Source: Elmis aenea
Taxonomy: Eukaryota; Arthropoda; Insecta; Coleoptera; Elmidae
DNA: 64,000 bases
Assembly (NCBI GenBank): GCA_947652605.1
Contig: OX393577.1
Coordinates: 32,429,466-32,493,465 of the forward strand
Reading direction: 5' to 3'
In this document: piece by piece, positions 11,434-25,376 of the stretch
Layout of the letters: each line of letters begins with the position of its first letter
Numbering within the stretch: the stretch's first letter is position 1
Made by a program: the position numbers and the translations under genes
Notes under the pieces: model-generated
Databases searched by the model: none
Told to the model about the DNA's origin: nothing
What the model saw: only the letters and a program-made list of their open reading frames with translations

Positions 11434-14400
11434 TATACCGGCTGTTAACTTAGAATCGGATACATAAAATTATTGGTTTTTTCACTCTACTAATTTTTGT
11501 TTTTTATTTTTCGCGTGGTTTTTTTATATACTTTAGTATTGAGTTCAAATTGAATCCACTTAATTTAATTAAATCTGTAGTTACATTTGTAATATTATTT
11601 CTAAATTTTACAATAATTCCCTAAAACATGAAACATTTCCTAGTTCAAATTGTGTGCTATTGTACCTCCTATAAGGCATCCACTTTCAGCTAATAACACA
11701 TCAAAAGTAAAGCTTTCTTGTACATAACAGCTTTACACGGTAGCGGTTCAATTGCAGATCGTACAACATTTTGATTGTCAAGTATTTATAAACCCCGCAC
11801 AGCGTATAGCCGGTGTAATTTAATTTCATTACATGCAAACGCCATCTAATTGTATTGCGTGTGTACGTTATTAAAGTCGGAAAGTGTTCGAGTCTGCACA
11901 GGTCTCTTACAGAATGCCAATTAGCAATTATTACGTGACCTTGACGGATTATTATATTTATGTATGGTACAAATATACCAGTGTAAAACTTGATCTAACG
12001 CATGCAACAGACGTGATTTCTGTAATGTCATTAGATCGAAATGGAATTTAATACCGTTAGTCGTGTGAGGAAAGTGCGTAGTTCACGTTTTTTATCGAGA
12101 AAATTGTCGCATACCTACGAACGAATGTCAGTGTAATGAACATGTGCATACAAATTATTGTATATACCTGCATAATACCAGCTAATAACAATAATTATAA
12201 TCAAAATAACTATTTTTATTACAGTTAATTTTGAATTTAATCTTAATCACACTATTAAGGTATTAAGGTATTCATAACGGTTTGACTTGTTAAACAATTC
12301 CATACAAGTTGTAACGTATGAACTCGCTTTTCATTATTTTATATTTAAAAAATGTTTAATAAAGATGCAACTATAAGCATTAAATTAAAAGACGACTTAA
12401 ATAATAAACAAGTGACAATTATCGATTGCTTTACATGGATACATTTATTATTTTAAGAGACAGAGAATCGGTTAAATTAGCAAAAACAAATAAATTGTGG
12501 TGTCAACTTTCTAAAAAAATTGAAAACTACAATATTTTCAAACATATCGAACTACGACAGATAAAAACAGTTCTAAATAGGCCATTTTTAGATAATTTTA
12601 CGTAGACTGTCATTAAGACACTAATATTTTTTAAGACAAGTGGTTTTTAAAATCCAGCCAAAACTTACATCTGATTGTATATAGCAGCCGTAATTAACAT
12701 TAAGTATAAAAGGTTTTTTTTTCTCATTTAATTAATATCTGGGCTTCTTATATGTAATATCAGAAGTGTTGATGAAATGAGAAAAATGGGCAAAAAAAAA
12801 CCTTAAATCTTTGTGAAATTAAAATTTAAGACAATTGCAAAATAATTTACATACTATGTACATTAGTAAATACGATTTGTAGTAAGTCATCTTCGATATT
12901 TCTGCGAAAAGCCTATTAGTTAAGCAATTTCGAATTTTATTTTAATACGCATACAAAATTTACATTTTCCTTGCGAAGTATAAAAACGATCAATATATGT
13001 ATATTATTCACCACACGTTTACTATATTACATGCCTTAGTCTTTTCTCAAGTTTAATACATATGGCACGTTATTCGGTTGTAACAGTTCAGTTTTCTTCT
13101 ACATTCGTTATGTATTTTTTTCTTGTTATAAAGATCACAGATAATGATTGCCGGTCCACGAAATTAAAATTTTCTATATGCGTGTTTTTATATTCACAAA
13201 AATTAATAGAAAACAAGTAGTCAATTGTAAACTTACGCTCAATAAAAAAATCAAGTTTTTGTCATTGTAAAGACACAACATTTTATATTTTAAAACATGC
13301 TGGTGAACTTTTTAAATAAAAACTAACGTCTAAGGTAATTCAACTTGTCCGAAACACACAAAACAAACGATGTAGAAAAATAAAGTTTTTAATTAAAAGT
13401 TTAATCTAAGCTTTGCTTCAATACTGTGATTAGAGCAACAAAACACCTGTCGTTTTTAATTATAAAAATGTCGACTTGTATTAGCAGTAGAGGCTAGAAC
13501 ATTAACATAAACAACTAGTTTAAGCCTTTCGTATACGAAATTTTAATAAAATAAAAAAAATATTTATGTGTTATGAAAAAGAAATGTCAATGTGTAATAT
13601 CGTGATATCAACAAAATATTAATCTAATAATTTTTTTAGCAAAATAATTAAGTTATCAATTAGAATAAGAATACAAAATACCTGGGAAGTTTAATTTTTC
13701 CGCTTTGTTTTAATATTATTAACTTTTTAACAATTTAAAAGAAATAAGTTTTTTCGTTATGTCTATACTTTCATATTTTGTACAACTTTTACACTTTATT
13801 TTGAGAATAAAGCAAGTTTTAAGCGGAACATAAAACGAGAAAACCTCTATTTTGTATGACTTTTATGTGCACCTTATTCCAACTTGATCAAAGCGTTTTC
13901 GCTTTACAAATGTTTCGTTGTGAATAAAACTTGCATAAAAGGAACAATATTGCAAGTGAGAGTAATTTTTTAACTTGGGGCAAAAAAGTTTACGTAGACG
14001 AATATGAACAGACTGTTGAAGCATGTTTGTAAAATATCGTTTGATAAGAATAAAATTAATCGAGCCAAAATGAAGTTCACACCTTTCACCACTTGGTGTT
14101 TAAGGTTTAATTTATACTTGGCCCATTTATCAACCTTACATTATCCGATGAGTGATGGTTATTTATTCTGCTATTATCATATCCTAAAAACACGTACATG
14201 CTAACTGCTACCTTAAGGCTGGCGTTTAGAATAAAAAGGTTGAATAACGCAGCGAACACTAACATACATTCAATTTTAATTTAAAAAGTGCAAGTCTTGG
14301 GCTACAGTGTAATTATCCGGCCAAACATTCTCAATAAGAACTTTTTTATATTTTACTAAACAGCACCTTAACTTCTGGAATAAAATGCGGCAAAAACATT

Positions 14401-15292
14401 TCTTTAAAAGTCTTCTAGAAAACAAGAGAAATATGTTATTTCGAAATACAAAAATAAATGAAGGCTTCAATGTTTTTTTGTGCTTTAATTATATACAGCT
14501 TTTTATTCGCGATAAAAATACAAATTGAGAATTAATGCAAATAATTAAAAAAAAAAAGATGATCATCATATAAATTGTTTTCGTAAATTAGGAAAGACAT
14601 GTTTGGTACTAAAAATGAAAATGTTCTAGGTGCAAACAAAGTAGGAGACGCTACTAAATTAATATCAGAGTTTATTTATTTTTTGCAGATGCAATTCCAC
14701 GAATCAAATATTTAACGTTTTAACTTATAATTTTAATTAACGATAATTGGCAGTTATTAATTTCAAAAAAGCTATAAAATTCTTTTTTTGAAAAAGAGCA
14801 AAATATGTTTTAACAATTTTGTAATGACTAGTTTTTGATGGTAACTAGGTTATTAAAGTTATTAATTAGACAAACTTCTTGGACATTTTTGAAAAAAAAT
14901 ATGCTTTTCTTCACATCATGAAATGTAAAATAACATTTATAAAGACATTTCAAGGAAAATGACGCTCAGGGACAGTTAATAAGATTTATAAAAAATTAAA
15001 GAGAGAAAGTGATTTCGTAAAAAGATATCGTGACAGAGATATTTTAAGCAATTTTTAATGTGTGCACCTGATTTTTAAAAAATTCAATTACATCTTTAAC
15101 TGAAAAGACTTAACTGTAAAAACGTTCACTTTTTTCAATATGACCCTGAAACAAGTATAAAATAGACCAAGTTTAAGTGAAGTATGTGTTTTTTTGCTAA
15201 TTGCATGTGGAAAAAAACTGAGCATAATTAAAGTGAGTAATAGTACATAACATACATAAATTCCATTAAAAACCACGGTACCTAGTACCTAT

Positions 15293-15366
15293 CACAGACA
15301 TATGCTAGCACCTGCATTAATACCTAGTGCATACATACATACTCGTACATATACACACACATACAT
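15293..15366. repeat. ATAC/CACA-rich microsatellite region
   Basis: Interrupted ACAT, ATAC and CACA units, such as ACATACATACAT and ACACACACATACATACGTG. Confidence 0.7.
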
Positions 15367-17987
15367 ACGTGTACTTATATATTTTTGTATCCGCAAGGCT
15401 GTTATTACTCACGGTATAAATTACCACTGGGTTGTTAATAACTTTCAATAATTCCAATGACATTTTGCAAGCATGTATTTAAATTGTATTACATAATAAA
15501 TAATACCTAGTGCAGTAGTACTTATCTTTTATGCAAATGTGACAAAAGTACTAAAACATTATAATCTTTGTTTTTCATCTAAAGTAAACACACAGGCTTT
15601 CGCATCTAAAATTTTTGTAACACAACTGTTTTAACTGAAAATAAATAATTAAAAATTAATCGTATTTTTTTATGTAACCTTAGTATAATAAACTATTTGA
15701 TTTGATCCATTTATTAATATACACACCTAATTAAGAATCCTTTTGCATTAAGATTGCTTAACGGAATGCAACGCCTGTTTTAATACTCTCGTCTCTTCAT
15801 CAGTTACAGTCTTATTTATTTTTCTATTCACACACACGCAGCACGCATTTGTCATAGTAACGAGGTTCATGTGAAACTATACTGATTTAATTATAAAAAA
15901 TGTTTTCATTAAAGCAACGTCTTCCAATTTTTGTCTTCTTAATTATGAGGTTAAGTTGTCTGGTATTTTAAAGAAAGATGGTCAATACGAAGTTCGACTT
16001 TTATTTAAAAAAAAAAGAAATTGAAGCTGTTTGATAAAGTACATAATTCTTCACAAATTCTGTACAGAAATTATCAACGTTTATAACTTACATTTAATAC
16101 AAATTGTCACTATTACATTAAATAGCTTTCCTAAAGTAAAATATAACATTTGTTGTTGATTCGCTAATTTAACAGAATCTTTTAACAAAATAAGTTTGCC
16201 CTTTAGCTCGAACGTACATATATTTCTGTCCAATGTTCAGTAGTAAATTTTTGTTTAAAAAATGTTGCCAACAGATATATATCAAGCCCAGTAAAACAGC
16301 ATTTACAAATAAAACGCAATAAAATATCGATTCACAAGAGATTAAACATGAATACAAACTTTTACCAAGTAATTATTTATTTCTAATTTAAAACTAGGAA
16401 TTATGTGCTCAGAACTTTCATATTCTCATAAGCAATACCAAAACATAAAAACATGCACTGCAACGGGTGGAGTCGACTGCTAAATGCTAAGCCGCCACTT
16501 TTTGCAAAAATATTATAAAATGATTTATAAAAATGTAATTTGTTTTAGAAAAAAATTGCTGGAGTATATGTATAATAAAACTTAAAATATATTAAATAGA
16601 GAAGGGTATTCGCTACGATATTATATCTAGAAAAGCTAAGAATTCATAACAACAGATACGGTTTACGGTAAAAATTTAAACCTTTTTACTGAGTTTAATG
16701 ATTTCTCAGTCCTACCGTTTAAAATCTATTTTAAAAGCAAATGACAACCGTTACACTAAGATATTTCTTAACATCAAAAATTAATGACGATCATATACGG
16801 AATCAGTTTTAATAAGATATTTAATGCACTTGGTGATGATTTTCAATTAAATAAAGTTAAATAAGTAAGTACAAAATGCTCTAAATTGGGACACCTTTAA
16901 CCCAGGGTTGCACTTAACCCTAGTTAATTCGAGTTATCGTAATCTAATTATACGTCAAGAGATGTATCTTGATATTTCAAGTGGTAATCTAGATGTAAGT
17001 GCACTCGTCATATATTGAGAACATGGTGTTCCTCTCTAGTTAATGAGTCAGAAGTGATTGCGATTAACAGAAGTAATCACATAAAATTATTGAAATTGGC
17101 AATGTAGCAAAAAAAAGTTATCCAGCTGTTAAAAACAACTTTAATAAATAAAAGCAAATCGATTCTACCTCTGATATAAACAAATTATCAACGTTAACGA
17201 TATCCGAATTAGCTCTCATTATAATTTAGAAGTGATATAATCGACGTGAGGCTCACCTGTTAAGGGTAAAAAAATGTACTCCTACAATGTTACTTGAACT
17301 ATTAAATAAACTAATGTCAGGAGAGTAACTCAATCAGAACAAAATTTGTTTATAAAATTGGCGATCCTTTCGTTTAAAAAATGCAGTTCTGCTATACTTT
17401 ATCAACATATCACATACATATTACATCAAAAATTAAAAATTTGTAAGTTTTGTATAGTACACAGAATATGCTCGTGGTTTGATCAGACGTAGATACATAT
17501 AAAAACCACAAAAAGCTTTCACGTACAATAAAATTTTATTTGTGTAAAAAGATCTCTCCACATACAGTTTATGGAATAAGAAAATACCAAAAGATAGGAA
17601 CGCTTTATACGACATATACATAAAATTCTGAACCGCACAAGTTTCATACTAGAAGAATCCTTTCAAATTTAAACTAAGTTCACACATAAAATTTGTTTAA
17701 TATATCGTCTTAAATCAATACAAGAATACACAAAAATTTTGGCAAATAATTTTTTTTGAAACTTTACAATCATTAATCTATTGTAGTTTAATCAAACCTT
17801 AATTTCAAAATTGGACAAAATTCCAAGTTTTTAATACCATTGACATCAAGTAAATCATTCTTATAATCCAAATGCTAGAACAGATAAGAGACGCCAATGG
17901 GTGACTTACATCTTAACTCTTATAGTATATTAGGAATAGAACTAAGTTACTTATTAGTCTAAGACTAGATCGTAACATTATTTAAAC

Positions 17988-18007
17988 AAAAAAAAAAAAA
18001 AAAAAAA
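17988..18007. repeat. A20 homopolymer
   Basis: A run of about twenty A residues. It could be the 3' tail of a decayed retroposon, but no LINE or SINE body is recognisable upstream. Confidence 0.7.
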
Positions 18008-21000
18008 TTCTTATAATCCGATATTTTACAAAAGTCAGTAATTCAAACTGAAGTTAAAACGATCATTTGCGATATCCACACTCGATCGGTGTTATTCTGA
18101 CTTTACATACATATGGATTATGGTATAGAATAGGTTTTAGGTTTGTTCCAGCAGTGTTATGTACGATTCAATGAACGATCAGTGCATGCAGAGTATTGAT
18201 ATAGCGTTTCGGCAGCGTCTCTGTGAATACAATAGACACCAATGGCATTTACAGTTAAGCGTGTCGTAAATGCGGCTGATACATTTATTAGTCCATAGTG
18301 AACGCATGTGCATAAACCAGTTCATATAACCGTACGTGAATTAATACAAAATGCGCTGCTGGAAAAACCCTTTTAATGTTGCTTTTATAAGTGTGAAACT
18401 TGCAGCGTTCTATAAATTATATTTCTTACACTGCTATAGCGTTACAGCGCGTTGATGGATACAGTATAGACCCATTAATCACAAAGTTGAATAAAAATAT
18501 ATAAACAATCAAGAGATTGGAAAATTCAAATTAATTACGGGCTGACAATTCTTAATCCAATAACTTTTAACGTTTTTTGGTTATTGATACCTACGTGACG
18601 TTTTGCAATACAAACTCGTATACGTATATCCCACTTCATTGAAGTTTACAAGGTTTTGAAGATATGTACCCATACAATGACGCAACAGTGGGGTATGAAT
18701 TAAGTCAGAGCTATTGAGAAATACAAGTACATACTACGAATCAATAAAGATTCAGAAAATATTACTTCGCGTTCCTTACATTTTCCAAGTTCTAGTTCAG
18801 AAGACTGCAAAATGCCACTTGTGTTTACAGCTATTGGATAACTTTAAACAATGTCTTACGTGGCTTTATTTTATGAACTCCGTAAACAAGTTTTTGTAGC
18901 ACATGTTTCTGTGACCATTAATAACTTCAATGATCTTTATCACGTGCACATTATTTTCTTAACCCACTTATAATAATACATATTACTTCCAGTTTTTATT
19001 AGCAAGGATAATTTCTTACGCTCGACCTTACATTGATTGTTGCACAATTTCTAATTGTTACTGACACCGGATTAATTGAACAGGCATTATTTTATCAACA
19101 TGTAACTTCAGCACCTAATTTGATGACCAGTTAACATTTACATAAAAAGAAATTGAAATTAAGGATCCCTAACATATATTTTTAAAATGAATTTCACAAT
19201 GATACAAAACTATAAATCATTTAACTAAATTAACAAAAACATTGTGGTATCACCAACTTAAGAAATAAGGAGGAGTTTAAAAACTTTTAAAAGATGGATC
19301 ACTGGCCAAGCATTTGCAATAGGTCACAGATGTAATTAAAAATTATAACTTAGAAATCCAAAAACAATACCATTGTGACGCATTTATTTGTGTACGTTTA
19401 ATATATACGTAACATTTGTAGTTTTATTGATAACTTTAAAGGCACTTTTAAGTTAAAGGGCATGACACAACTTTACAAGCATCTCGTACATTTTAAATAT
19501 TTTAAGGCCCAGCGCATAATTAAATTCAGTAATATGTAAGGAAACAGTAAAAAACGCGCTATATTATCTCAACGTATAAAGATTAACATTCCATTTTTGC
19601 AATTTGTGCTCACACCCATGTGTAAACAATTCCAAGGCGTATTCCATTATAATATAAACTCGTTTTTTTTTTCTTTATATTATTGAATAGCGCTTTTGTA
19701 ATGGTTTTGAAAAAAATTTAAAAGGATTAATTTTTTAGCAACCTTTTTGCATCATACAGTAAACACACTCAGACTAGCCTAAATTTTTTAATACATCTTG
19801 AAACTTAAAACACAATAAACTTTCTGTCATCATCCATTAAGCTAAAGATGATTCTGTTGGTAATAAAATTTCACAAAAGTACGCAATTATCATACATGTA
19901 CCTGTTACTTGTCAAACAATGCTTTTACTGTTTAAAAAAACGGAAATTTAAAACCACGTCCAAGAAAGTAAAAATTTCGCGTAAGTAACAGCATTACGTA
20001 AATATTACATAATTGTTACACCGCTTCAACAACATATTCGTTATTAGAAAGGATTGCATTCCCAAGATAATGGTACCGTGTTATAGTTCTCTCACTGAGT
20101 TTTATGTTGTTTTTATTGAATAAATTAGATTAATCAACATCAATGGTGAACTGTGTTAGTCAACTTTATATCAACAAAATAATAAACGTTAGCTTTTTTT
20201 TAAATGGTGTTCTTATTTAAGTTAAAGGAATCTGCAAAATTTAGGACAATCTTTTAAATAATAAGGTTACGATATAAACAGTATTTTATTCATAAAACAT
20301 AATTAAAATTAAATAAAGAAAATACATTTATTGTGAGGTAATTGGCTACGTATTTTACTTTGTGTGCAGAGCGCATAAAAAAATTTACTTCCTACTACAT
20401 CTTTCTGTTTAGGATCTTTATTATATAAACTATTAAGTCGTTACACACAAGAATTCAAAATTACTTTTATTACAAATAGACCTTGAAAAAAATCTTATTG
20501 TACAGTGACTTAATCTTTTAATAAATAAAAGATTTTTTTATATCAATGAATATTGCAACATAAAATATGACCAACCGTAACTAGTAAACAGTAATACTAA
20601 TAATTTAATACAGACATCATGGTTAATTACCACTAGACTTTTAAATGGTAGTTAATACCGTAATAACAATAATAAATACTTTAAGTACAAATAAATCATA
20701 AATGGTTAAAATATATACATTTCGGTACAACACCCGAAAACAAAGTTCTGTAACTTTTAATGCAATCACCAACACCGTAGATAAACCCTATACTACGTGA
20801 GTTGCTGCTGATTTATAGCGATTAACAATGATACATGCGTATTTATAAAGCAGTCGATTTAGGCACCTTCTTAGAAGTTTCGTGGTGGGTAATTGACTTA
20901 GCACGGATAAATCGCCCCTATTTGTTTATAGTACTTAATCTAAAAAAACAGGGAAAAGTTATGATGAGACGAGTAATAAATATCTAGTTACGCTTAATAT

Positions 21001-22922
21001 TCGCTTATTTATTATAATTCACATAGTTTTCAATTCTACATACAATAACACTGGTATTTTTGAAACTACTTTTTATATAAGTTTTTTGCTGCGAAAACAA
21101 AATTTTATTGAGCTTTTATCTATTAATTTATCAAATTACTAAAAAAAATTGAAGTTCAATTAATAAACAATAAATAACATGTAAATTTAATAACAAAGAG
21201 AAATGCGTTAAACGCAGTATCCAACACTGATACAAGTATACGTTCAAAGGCAGTATTTTCCATGGTACGCTATAATAATTTTTTTTTGTAAATTATCAAT
21301 GTTGTTGTTTTATTCCTATTTTTAAGGTTTTCGTAAATTACTTTTGTATTGACTTTTTACAAAAATTTCATCTAGAACTGTACCTACGGGTTATGAATGT
21401 GTTATAATACCTTCCTTATCAATTGTTTTTTTTTTTTTAAATATGGGGTACTACGCCAGTAAAATAATCACTAGAAAATAATAATGTAATGATGTTTTAG
21501 CTTATTCAAGTGATTAATTATTTATTGTTATTAAATAAGTGTGTCTAAGTACACTTTTTTATATTTTACACTGTTTTAATGTGAATAAAACAGTTTGTAG
21601 CTAAAATATAAAATACAAATTATTATTTAAATAAAACTTCTGTTTAATCAATACCATAGATAACGGAAAGTTTCAAATCTTTGAAAAATCTACCCTAGGT
21701 AAGTAGGTTGAATTTGCCACAAATTTTCAAAGCAACCTTATACTAAAGTTATATGCAATTTTTTGTATAAATCCAAAAATAGTTTTTTTTCGTAACCAAA
21801 AACATTAGTTCAAGATAAATTAACTTTTTTGTAGATTATGTTATGTTATATTAACCTTAATACCATAAAAATAGCATACATTTCACTTTGTATAATTTTT
21901 ATACGCATATTTCATATTATTTACGAAATAAATTTCATGCACAAGTTTTAACTTATATAAATATTAAATTGTAACTTATATTAGAAACCATAAACTTCTT
22001 TATATGTTTATAAAATTTTAGGCAAAAATATTAATTTTGTGTATAATTTCTGTTTTTTTTTTTCGTTAAATATGTTATGTGAATCACGCGATGTGTATGC
22101 TAAATAATTAACGTTAATAAAAAAATCCTTTTTACGATTGTACATAATTTTTCTAGATTGCCGCGCATTAAAATGAGTGAACTGTCTTCATGTAGGTATT
22201 TCATTCTTGACCGCATATTTGTGCTGTAGAGCTTTATTGTAGTATGGTCCACGTGAATTTCATCATTGATGTTTATTTATGTACGGAACTTGAAGTAATG
22301 TAAAACATTTTTAACAACAGCGATGACGTTTTGCAAGTGCTATATAAACACTAAACAGGTTCTGCTGGAAGGCTAAATAACTGGAGATTGCAAATAACTA
22401 TTTATATTTTTATTAATACAAGATTTAATTACGGTTTATTACGTATAAAAATGCATTCCTTTTAATTATAAATACTTCAGTCCTAATTTTAATTAATTTA
22501 CTTTTGAATTTTAAATCAACAATGAACAGCATTAAAAAACAATAAGGTACGTATCGTAAGAATATCAGACATGAAGGTGCGACTGTTAAATCACAATTTC
22601 CAAGGTTAGATCATTTAAGTGCTCGCTTAAAAGTTAACTCTAAACTTTATAACATTTTTTTACAAACACGTACGTACATACATAAAAGCGCGCATGCTTC
22701 AGTGTCTGTCTGTCGGTATGTTTGTTTAAATATTTAGTAACGTAGTTATTGTTGATCACAGTGTTGCAGATTTCAAAAATATTTCTTTTTATTTTACGTA
22801 TATTAACATGTTGCATTTTTTAAAACTTCTTTAACAACAATTAACTAAACAACAATCACTTTCTCAATAAAACTAATAGATACTTTTAAAACTTTCCCTA
22901 ACTAATAAACAAATAAACCTAC

Positions 22923-23130
22923 CGCCAATGTTTTAGGGTCTGTACTCACACGATGTCACACGAAGTTCACAAAATATTTCGCGTCTTCAGAGTAAGTTCC
23001 GGGACGGCAAACATTAACTTCTACTACGTTGCTCGCGAGAGACTGATCCGCGCGCGGAGTCCGGAACGCGCGACTTTCTAATCGCACCCGCCCAGATCCC
23101 GCGCATTGCAGCGCTTCTCATGCGCGTCGT
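22923..23130 (-). promoter_or_regulatory. GC/CpG-rich island, candidate promoter and noncoding first exon
   Basis: About 150 bp around 23000-23120 are rich in CG dinucleotides (CGCGCGCGGAG, GGAACGCGCGAC, CCGCCCAGATCCCGCGC), in strong contrast to the AT-rich surroundings and unlike any element in the window. On the minus strand a TCAGTC arthropod-type initiator has its A at 23044. Downstream on that strand are donor-like sites: GTGAGTAC reading from 22949 and GGTAGGT reading from 22922. A plus-strand GTAAGT at 22992 makes the orientation uncertain. No start codon with a long open frame follows on either strand, so it would be a noncoding exon with the coding exons outside the window. I do not see a TATA box or a DPE at the expected place. 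This is inference from composition and short motifs. Confidence 0.3.
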
Positions 23131-23680
23131 GTACGTATCCTATTTCATCTTAATTGTTTACCAGATAGTGTCCAGTTAACGCTAATTTAACAAAACATAC
23201 GCATTGTTTTCAGACCGCTTGAAAGACTTACTCAAGAATGAATCTCTTTCTAATTCGATTACGTGCATATACAACGTATGCTCATCTAGTGTTAAAATCG
23301 CTACTGGTATTCGTTTTACAACAGTTTAAATAATAACACAAACTGATCAGGAAAATGTTTGTAGTCCTAACATGAGTGAACCTTAAGTTAGGGCAATTTG
23401 CCAAAATGTTAATTAATGGTTGGACTGAACTTTAAAAAAAATATTTTTGCATAAATTTTCACCTGCGAATTCGCAAGAATTTTGATTTTACATAGTGTAT
23501 CCATAAAGCCATTACTTGGGTACCGTTTTCTTCTTACTGTCGGCGTATTTGTAAGTCCGGGCTCTACTTGTTTAAAAGTAAGTATTCGGGCGTATTCGGT
23601 CGTCTTCGGGTGCTGTCCGCCTATTAGATTATCAGTAAATTAAACCGGACAAGAATTACTACGAAAATCCATAGTGTAAC

Positions 23681-23884
23681 CAGTGACGTAGCCAAAGGGG
23701 GGGGGGATCAGGGGGGTCCGGACACCTTCCGAAATTGATTGACATTCAAAATTATTATAATTATTTTATTCACGATAAATTAAAATAAAAAAATTTGATT
23801 ATATATTTGATTATTTTGTTTACCTTCGTACACTTATAAAAATGTTCGGACCCCCTCCAAATAAAAATCCTGACTATTTCACTG
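23681..23884. mobile_element. hAT-type MITE with G-rich end
   Basis: The element starts CAGTGACGTAGCCA, runs into a G10 tract and GGGGGGTCCGGAC, and ends GTTCGGACCCCCTCC...CACTG. The two ends are imperfect inverted repeats. The flanks are a perfect 8-bp direct repeat, AGTGTAAC, at 23673-23680 and 23885-23892. Eight-base duplication plus CAGTG...CACTG ends indicate a hAT element. The 204-bp interior is noncoding and A/T-rich. Confidence 0.88.
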
Positions 23885-24366
23885 AGTGTAACGTACATTG
23901 TAAATTGGCTTATTCTGTTATTACTCTTACGTTAGTATATACAGGGTGATTGATTGAGACCGGGCATTAAAAATATATGAAGAATGAAAAAGGGTATGGA
24001 TCTGAAATTTTGGTTATGACCATAATGGCATCTGATCTGTTTATTGAAAATATTTTCAAGATGGCGACACTTCCGCAAATACCGGAAGTTGGCGTCTACT
24101 TTTTTATTTTCAATACAATGGTCTATTTTTTAGTGCATTTTTGGATTTAAAACGTTATTTTAGGGGGACTTTTATTAGCATTCCCTATACCTAAGTGCAG
24201 TCATTTTTTAGATTTTTGGACTTTTTTGAAAATTTTTTGATTTTCATCGTGATGCTTAATATTATCTACCACCGCCATTTTTGAAGAAAAAACGCTTAAA
24301 TTTAGACCATGCCTAGAAGAAACCTTGGACTACATCCTGGAATTTTTGCAATCGATGAATTACTTA

Positions 24367-25376
24367 CAGGGTGTCCAAAATTTAATTTTCTTTTATTACA
24401 ACTTCAGACCACTAAAACTCGTTTTTTTCAAATACAATGCCCAAACTTTTTTTTCATTTTCTAATGCAAAATTACATTCTGCATCAACCTGTATTAGCGT
24501 TTCCTATACCTATCTGCAACAGTTTTCGAGTTATTAAGAATTTTTGATAGAGAAGAGAAATTGCAACATTTTTAAATAGTAAGCCTTGGAAATGACAGCA
24601 AATGCCAATATTAATAACTGTAAACCACTTTTATTGCGTTTGTCTGAAGCATCCATGAAAATGTATAATCAAGAGTATTCAAACACGAATATTTTGAACT
24701 TATTTTATATTCATGAAGGATGTAACAAGATTATTGAAAGAACTTGCCGCGTGGTCATTGAGAGTTATCCTTATTTGACTGTAATGACCAGACAGAAATT
24801 TTAAGGAATAGAATCAATTTTTTTTTCAATTTAGAAGAGTGAAATCTGGTTGTATTCGACCTAAGCGTGTGACAAATGATGAAACTAACAAAGTTAACAT
24901 CCTGAGATATTTTAATGACCATCCTCAGCAGCGCAAGACTCGGGTTTAACATACTATGCTGTACAAGCTACATTAAAAATACACAACTATTCGTTCACAC
25001 TTTCAATAATCTTCTGAATTTGTCCAAGAATGTAAAATGAATTCAAAATATCCGTGTTTGAAAACTCTTGATAATCCATTTTCATGGATACTTCAGACAA
25101 ACGCGATAAAAGTAGTTGACGGTTATTAAGTATTGGCATTTGTTGTCATTTCCAAGGCCTACTATTTAAAAATGTTGCAATTACTCTTAACTTTATCAAA
25201 AATTCTTAATAACTCGAAAATTGTTGCAGATAGGTATAGGAAACGCTAATACAGATTGATGCAGAATGTAATTTTGCATTAGAAAATGAAAAAAAAGTTT
25301 GGGCATTGTATTTGAAAAAAACGAGTTTTGGTGGTCTGAAGTTGTATTAAAAGAAAATTAAATTTTGGACACCCTG
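24367..25376. mobile_element. Inner foldback element FB6 with transposase N-terminus
   Basis: The ends read TA|CAGGGTGTCCAAAATTTAA and its reverse complement |TA. The arms, about 375 bp each (24367-24742 and 25000-25376), are close reverse complements. A 257-bp non-palindromic centre separates them. The TA duplications at 24365-24366 and 25377-25378 lie at the exact centre of the outer palindrome. The left arm plus centre encode a decayed transposase N-terminus (listed separately), and the right arm encodes a second, diverged copy of part of it on the minus strand. It is therefore a deletion/foldback derivative of a protein-coding Tc1/mariner-type element rather than a random hairpin. Confidence 0.82.
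24586..25000 (+). pseudogene. Tc1/mariner-type transposase, N-terminal DNA-binding part (fragment)
   Basis: The frame from 24586 gives a 72-codon peptide whose later part (ILNLFYIHEGCNKII..., then ESYPYLTVMTRQKF) has the layout of the N-terminal helix-turn-helix of insect Tc1/mariner-type transposases, where a cysteine-rich helix is followed by a YP-x5-RQKF segment. After a frameshift near 24800-24840 the reading continues as VKSGCIRPKRVTNDE and then FNDHPQQ, which matches the linker and second helix-turn-helix of such proteins. Further breaks give a short HNYxxF-like piece ending near 25000. No catalytic DDD/E domain is present. The coding segment straddles the boundary between inverted-repeat arm and loop. 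The family assignment rests on motif recognition, not a search. Confidence 0.6.

Larger units (their letters stand above)
11436..22922. other. Long gene-free, transposon-poor stretch
   Basis: Nothing here reads as a gene or a recognisable mobile element. Open frames are at most 60-70 codons with no motif. Several segments, for example 11.66-12.12, 16.88-17.06, 18.04-18.46 and 20.76-20.90 kb, have balanced composition and few homopolymer runs compared with the surrounding A/T-rich DNA. They would be natural candidates for conserved noncoding or regulatory DNA in an intron or intergenic desert. That is inference only; comparison with related genomes would decide. Confidence 0.5.
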
